From Paeniglutamicibacter gangotriensis Lz1y (lineage in GTDB: Bacteria; Actinomycetota; Actinomycetes; Actinomycetales; Micrococcaceae): DNA of 64,000 nt. The translations under genes were made by a program, and so were the position numbers. The stretch covers positions 124,001 to 188,000 of the forward strand of contig NZ_AOCK01000006.1 of NCBI RefSeq assembly GCF_000348945.1. The letters run 5' to 3'. Shown here one piece after another: positions 60,285 through 64,000 of this stretch. Each line of letters begins with the position of its first letter. Position 1 is the first letter of the stretch. The notes beneath the pieces are model-generated. The model worked only from the letters and a program-made list of their open reading frames with translations, was not told where the DNA came from and searched no databases.

Positions 60285-60445
60285 GATGTCTTCACCCGGG
60301 CCAGCGTGGTGCCGCGGAGGATGTCCACGATCTCGGCACGCTGCTGGCGTTCCTCATCATCCGGCCGCCATGAGTGACAACCACAGTTCCGCTGCTTGCC
60401 GCAGCTGTACGGTGTCCAGCAACAAGACCGCTTGCATTCGTTCAT
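60281..60445 (-). CDS. 54-residue Cys-rich protein
   Basis: MNECKRSCCWTPYSCGKQRN then CGCHSWRPDDEERQQRAEIV. Six Cys in the first 22 residues suggest a metal site, followed by a helix. AGGAGA precedes ATG 60445, and its stop overlaps the next ATG. Confidence 0.65.
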   Translation of the reverse strand: MNECKRSCCWTPYSCGKQRNCGCHSWRPDDEERQQRAEIVDILRGTTLARVKTS

Positions 60446-60519
60446 GGTGTTCTCCTGTTTGTGGGTACGGAATGGGGCCCGCCCGTGGACGGGCCCCGAT
60501 TACTGGGTGGCGCTACTTG

Positions 60520-61065
60520 CTAAAAGGGTGCGCCATCTGCGGGTGCGCCGGTTCCCCAGCCGCCCGCGGTGCTGCCAGCTGGTGCGCCCCATGCTCCGGC
60601 GTTGCCGCCCGCGTCCGGTGTCCAAGAACCGTTCGTGGGGGTTCCGCCGAACCCGCCGCCGCTACTGCCGCCCCGGTTGGCCGATCCTTCACCGTTGCCG
60701 CGGGCCGTCCGCGTGACCTTGGCTGATGCGTACTTCAACGACGGGCCGATTTCGTCAACCTCGAGCTCGGTGACGTTCCGCTTCTCGCCTTCCTTGGTCT
60801 CGTAAGACCGTGACGACAGGCGGCCTTGGGCCACGACGCGCATTCCCTTGGTCAGGGTCTCGGCCACGTTTTCTGCTGCTTCACGCCAGACCGAGCAGCG
60901 GAGGAACAGCGTGTCGCCGTCCTTCCATTCATTGGACTGCTTGTCGAACGTGCGCGGGGTCGATGCGATGGTGAACGAAGCAACCGCCGCGCCCGCCGGG
61001 GTGAAGCGCAACTCCGGGTCCGCCGTGAGGTTCCCAATTACCGTTATTACAGTCTCGCCAGCCAT
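60520..61065 (-). CDS. ssb: single-stranded DNA-binding protein
   Basis: A 181-residue SSB: OB fold ([71 protein letters not shown]), Gly-rich linker and acidic end. The last residues (GAPADGAPF) only loosely match the DDIPF tip of host SSBs. It binds ssDNA in phage replication/recombination beside RecT. Confidence 0.95.
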   Translation of the reverse strand: MAGETVITVIGNLTADPELRFTPAGAAVASFTIASTPRTFDKQSNEWKDGDTLFLRCSVWREAAENVAETLTKGMRVVAQGRLSSRSYETKEGEKRNVTELEVDEIGPSLKYASAKVTRTARGNGEGSANRGGSSGGGFGGTPTNGSWTPDAGGNAGAWGAPAGSTAGGWGTGAPADGAPF

Positions 61066-61067
61066 GG

Positions 61068-62291
61068 TTAGGCCACCTTTCCGTCTTCGATGGTCCAACC
61101 GAATTCGCCGGACTCGTCTACAAATTCTGCAAATATTTGGAAGTCGTGAGCATCTCCCAGTGCTTCGAGTTCGGCGAGACCATCGGAGTCCAGGTCGTTG
61201 CCGTTGCGCACGATCATGACGCGCAGCTCCGGATTGGAGGCGATGATCATGTGTGCGGATGCGATGGTCTGTTCGCGGGTGGATGCCTTGCGGAATGGGC
61301 GGCCGTTGAGCAGGACACCTTCCTCGTCGAAGCTCATGCCCTCGACGGGGAACGCGGCGGCGGCCAGTCCGTCGGCCTTCTGCTTGTCCAGCGCTTCGAG
61401 CTGCTTGGTGAGCCCTTCGGCTTGATCTTGTGTGGCCTCGAGCTGGAACACGAGGTTCGCCTTTTCCTTCGCCGTGCGGACCGTCCGGTTAGTTTCCTCC
61501 GCGGTGGCCATGCGTTCACGCAGCGCATCGATATCGGGCAGCGGTTCGTGGCCTTCGATGATTTGTCGGACGCTGTCGAGGTCGGATTCGACGATGGCGC
61601 GCTGTGCAGTCAGACGCTGGATCTCGGAGTTGAGCCGGTCAAGCTCGGAGTTGGATCGCACCAACATCGCATGGTCGTCCTCCTGCTTCCGCTCGACTTG
61701 TTCGGCTGCCCTGATTTCTTCGGCCAGCTCCACGACGCTCACCTCGGCAGTCGGCGCCGGGGGCAGGTCGCCGTAGCGGGCTACCTGCGCTTCGAGTTCC
61801 TTGGCCTTGCGGTTGATGAACGTCCGCTGCTCGAAGATCGCTTTCTGATCCGTGGCCAGCTTCGCAGGGTCGAACGGCAGGTCGGCGAGGTCGAGAACAA
61901 CGGCCAGCTGCTTCTTATCGTCCAGCAGGGAGAACGCGCCAGCGTCCATGCCCAGGGAGCCGAGCATGCCGTTAAGCGTGGCTTGTGCGACCTTGGACCC
62001 GTCGGACGCCTTCCCGGTCAAGGAGGATGAGCCATCGGCCTTGTACTTGCGGGTCAGCGTCATGCCGTTGTCGAGGATGTTTACGACCTCGGCGGTCTTC
62101 TGGCCCTCACGGACCGGGCGGGGCACGTCCCGCTTGTTGTGCCCGATGATGGTTGCCTCGAGCCCGTCAAGGATGGACGACTTGCCCTGGGCGTTGCGGC
62201 CGCTGATGGCGACCAGTGCGCCGCGGGGGGCGATCTGCACGTACTCGAGACGCTGGAAATCTTTCAGTGTTACTTCGGTTGACTTTGCCAT
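61068..62291 (-). CDS. SbcC/Rad50-like ATPase
   Basis: A 407-residue AAA_23-type ATPase: Walker [19 protein letters not shown] near residue 30, central coiled coil (about 170-300), and C-terminal [50 protein letters not shown] with signature and D-loop-like segments. It lies between SSB and RecT and likely aids end processing in phage recombination. Its ribosome site AGGAGTCTGACC repeats one used in the tail region. Confidence 0.85.
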   Translation of the reverse strand: MAKSTEVTLKDFQRLEYVQIAPRGALVAISGRNAQGKSSILDGLEATIIGHNKRDVPRPVREGQKTAEVVNILDNGMTLTRKYKADGSSSLTGKASDGSKVAQATLNGMLGSLGMDAGAFSLLDDKKQLAVVLDLADLPFDPAKLATDQKAIFEQRTFINRKAKELEAQVARYGDLPPAPTAEVSVVELAEEIRAAEQVERKQEDDHAMLVRSNSELDRLNSEIQRLTAQRAIVESDLDSVRQIIEGHEPLPDIDALRERMATAEETNRTVRTAKEKANLVFQLEATQDQAEGLTKQLEALDKQKADGLAAAAFPVEGMSFDEEGVLLNGRPFRKASTREQTIASAHMIIASNPELRVMIVRNGNDLDSDGLAELEALGDAHDFQIFAEFVDESGEFGWTIEDGKVA

Positions 62292-62323
62292 GATGGGTCA
62301 GACTCCTATTGGTGGTGGGTTGG

Positions 62324-63250
62324 TTATGCTGCGGTGCCGGCGGACGCGATTGCGTCGAGCACGTCTTGTGGTTGGCCTTCGCTGGATGCTTGGCCGTAGA
62401 GGGCGCGAAGTGCGGTCTTGTCTCCGGCGAGGCGTTGAACCTCGTCAAGGTAGTTCAGCTCGAGGACCGCGGGGGTTCCTTCGTCCGGCAGTTCACCGGT
62501 GTCCGGGTCCGCGGCTTCCTCGGGCTCCGGATCCGCTTCGACGGGTGCGTCGTGGATGACATCGGGGGCCACCGGTTCCGGGGCCGCGTTCTTGCGGGGG
62601 CGGCTGATCTTCCGTGTGGCAGTCTTCGCGGCGGTCGGTTCGACCTGCACGAACGGTGCCGGGTCGTAGTCGCCCAACTCGATTTCTTCGATGCTGTTCA
62701 TACCGGCCAGCGCATCCGGGGCCACGAGCTTCGCGGCCTCCGCCTTGCACTTCTCGGTGAGCATCCCGATGGGGTTCTCTTGGTACTTGCCGTTGGTCGT
62801 GTACTTGGCCTGGCGTGCACGTTCGATGGTCCATTCGATCTTCTGCCAGCCGGACTGGCCACGGCGGCGGGCCCGGAATTCAACCCGCTCGTTGTCGGCG
62901 TAAACACGCTCAATCTCGTGACCCTTGGACAGTGCGATGGCGTACATCTGCTGTGCGTACAGAGCAGGGGTGCCGTGCACGACGTAGATCGTCTTGAGAG
63001 ACACCATGGGGGCCATGCCAAGGGTGAAGCCGTAGAGGATGGCTGCTGCGGCTTCCTCTGGCTTCCCGCGGAAGTGCTGCGGGGTGAACATGGTGTTGCA
63101 GATGGTGTTGGCGATTGTGTAGGCGTGGGCCAGTTCGGATGCCCAAGCTTCGAGGGACATCGTCGCGTCGGTGGTGACCTGCTCGATGTTCGCGGGCTGG
63201 ACTGCCGGGGTGAATGCGTTGGGGGTGGTGGCTAGTTCGCTCATGATCAT
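62324..63250 (-). CDS. RecT-family single-strand annealing protein
   Basis: A 308-residue protein: MSLEAWASELAHAYTIANTICNTMFTPQHFRGKPEEAAAAILYGFTLGMAPMVSLKTIYVVHGTPALYAQQMYAIALSKG and ENPIGMLTEKCKAEAAKLVAPDAL are RecT-type core motifs. The C-terminal third is acidic with a short helical end. It anneals ssDNA made by the exonuclease. ATG 63250 overlaps the previous stop (ATGA); ATG 63244 is possible. Confidence 0.88.
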   Translation of the reverse strand: MIMSELATTPNAFTPAVQPANIEQVTTDATMSLEAWASELAHAYTIANTICNTMFTPQHFRGKPEEAAAAILYGFTLGMAPMVSLKTIYVVHGTPALYAQQMYAIALSKGHEIERVYADNERVEFRARRRGQSGWQKIEWTIERARQAKYTTNGKYQENPIGMLTEKCKAEAAKLVAPDALAGMNSIEEIELGDYDPAPFVQVEPTAAKTATRKISRPRKNAAPEPVAPDVIHDAPVEADPEPEEAADPDTGELPDEGTPAVLELNYLDEVQRLAGDKTALRALYGQASSEGQPQDVLDAIASAGTAA

Positions 63251-64000
63251 GCTGCTTTCAGTTCGTGGGTGGGTACGGTGAGTGGTTCGCGGGCGAGCTT
63301 GTCGCGGAGCTTGGCGGTCTTCGCGGTGAATGCTGCGGCCAAGAACCAGGAGTAGTGCTCGTCGATTTCTTCGGGGGATCCGGCCAGCGGGTAGAGCGTG
63401 GTTCCCAGTGGCTTGTCTCCGTAGCGGGCGTTCACGCCTTCGCGGTCCATCGGGGTGACATGTGCGACGTAGGTCTTGGCGACCTTCGGCATGGGCTGTT
63501 CGTTCCCGTCGGTGTCGACGTAGAACTCGGCCTTGGAGTAGGCCGCGGTCTGTAGCGCGGTTTCCCCGTAGACGCCCTTGGATGTCTTGAGGTCGACCTG
63601 CACTACCCAGCCGTCGGCCAGCTGCTCCGGGGTGAGCAGTAGGGGAGAGGTGGCCAGCATGTCGAACGTGCCGCCGAAGTGATCCGTCCGGTTGCCGCAC
63701 GGGCGTTCGGTGAGTACCGGGGTGATCTGCCACGCCTCGAGGAAGTCCGCGAATCCCTCGATGTATCCGGCCAACTCGTCCGGCGCTTCGACTTCGCCGG
63801 TGGTGGCCAGCTGCTCGGCCAGCCCGTGCACTGCTGTGCCGGTGATCCCGGCGTCGTCGCGGACCTTCCGCCATGCCATGCGCATCGTCTGGATCGCGTT
63901 GGCCCGGTCCATGGTGCGCAGTTCGTCGAGGTGATCCATCGCCCAAGTGCCAGCGACTTCCGCGGCCCAGGGGATTAGGTTGTCTTTCGGGATCCCGGCG
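63247..64000 (-). CDS. PD-(D/E)XK exonuclease, RecB/Exo8-like (N-terminus beyond window)
   Basis: At least 251 codons, continuing past the right edge (upstream residues GIPKDNLIPWAAEVAGTWAMDHL). Metal-binding residues of the RecB-type nuclease are visible: FGGTFDML (Asp) and VVQVDLKTSKGVYGETALQTAAYSKAE (Asp-x-Lys and the QxxxY motif). With RecT it forms a phage recombination pair. Confidence 0.85.
   Translation of the reverse strand, partial: AGIPKDNLIPWAAEVAGTWAMDHLDELRTMDRANAIQTMRMAWRKVRDDAGITGTAVHGLAEQLATTGEVEAPDELAGYIEGFADFLEAWQITPVLTERPCGNRTDHFGGTFDMLATSPLLLTPEQLADGWVVQVDLKTSKGVYGETALQTAAYSKAEFYVDTDGNEQPMPKVAKTYVAHVTPMDREGVNARYGDKPLGTTLYPLAGSPEEIDEHYSWFLAAAFTAKTAKLRDKLAREPLTVPTHELKAA

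Noticed and set aside
1-64000. CRISPR arrays, insertion sequences, integrase or rRNA genes
   Set aside because: Looked for spaced repeats, transposase motifs and tyrosine/serine recombinase motifs on both strands; none seen.

Overview
The window is high-GC actinobacterial DNA, most like a member of the Micrococcaceae (Arthrobacter and relatives). This rests on GC and codon use, TANNNT-type -10 boxes, leaderless starts, DUF222/HNH and CsbD genes, and an actinobacterial siphophage gene set. Genus is inference. It has two parts: host chromosome (1 to about 23.1 kb) and most of a prophage (about 23.1-64 kb, continuing past the right edge).

Host part. After the end of an MFS symporter gene and a tRNA-Val(UAC) come gluconate/idonate genes: gntK, gntP, idnO and idnD on the + strand, then a FadR-type GntR repressor (- strand) and gnd (6-phosphogluconate dehydrogenase). 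Together they import gluconate, interconvert idonate, 5-ketogluconate and gluconate, phosphorylate gluconate and pass it to the pentose phosphate pathway. Between them lie a diiron ferritin-like protein and a DUF2975/HTH pair behind an apparently leaderless, self-repressed promoter. From 10.0 to 14.4 kb three damaged genes (a cNMP-domain thioredoxin-reductase homologue, an MFS transporter and a PaaI-like thioesterase) surround an intact aldo/keto reductase. Then follow cysK-cysE, msrA, a Nif3 protein, a DUF222-HNH protein, a CT398-like coiled-coil protein, a VOC protein, yaaA and rnpB (RNase P RNA).

Prologue of the prophage. The prophage begins just past rnpB. No integrase, excisionase or immunity repressor is in the window, so they should lie beyond 64 kb. 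The prophage is transcribed almost entirely leftward (- strand). Reading in transcription order from the right edge: RecB-like exonuclease, RecT, SbcC-like ATPase and SSB; a C5 DNA methyltransferase; a long chain of tiny ATGA/GTGA-coupled genes, many of them Cys-rich; a VRR-NUC nuclease; a small-terminase-like protein; a tRNA-like gene; TerL, portal, MuF protein, protease/scaffold, decoration protein, capsid, connectors, major tail protein, tail chaperones with a -1 frameshift site, a tape measure carrying LysM, minor tail proteins, a BNR-repeat fibre; and a lysis cassette (endolysin, holin).

Against this leftward flow stand several rightward genes, each between two leftward genes: a MmpS-like lipoprotein and a DUF6504 protein at the left end, a Wzy-like polymerase with a 29-residue membrane peptide, a frameshifted two-TM protein, a small zinc protein, and a 64-residue acidic protein with its own terminator. 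Several have a TATGCT-like -10 box 6-7 nt before the ATG, implying leaderless mRNAs. They look like morons expressed in the lysogen.

The most novel regulatory signal is a 13-bp quasi-palindrome (consensus CTACTTSAAGTAG). It occurs as two pairs with identical 22-bp spacing, each pair overlapping a predicted leftward promoter: one before an early gene block, one before the tRNA/terminase late block. It is a good candidate operator for the unseen repressor. All functions are inferred by reading; no database search was run.
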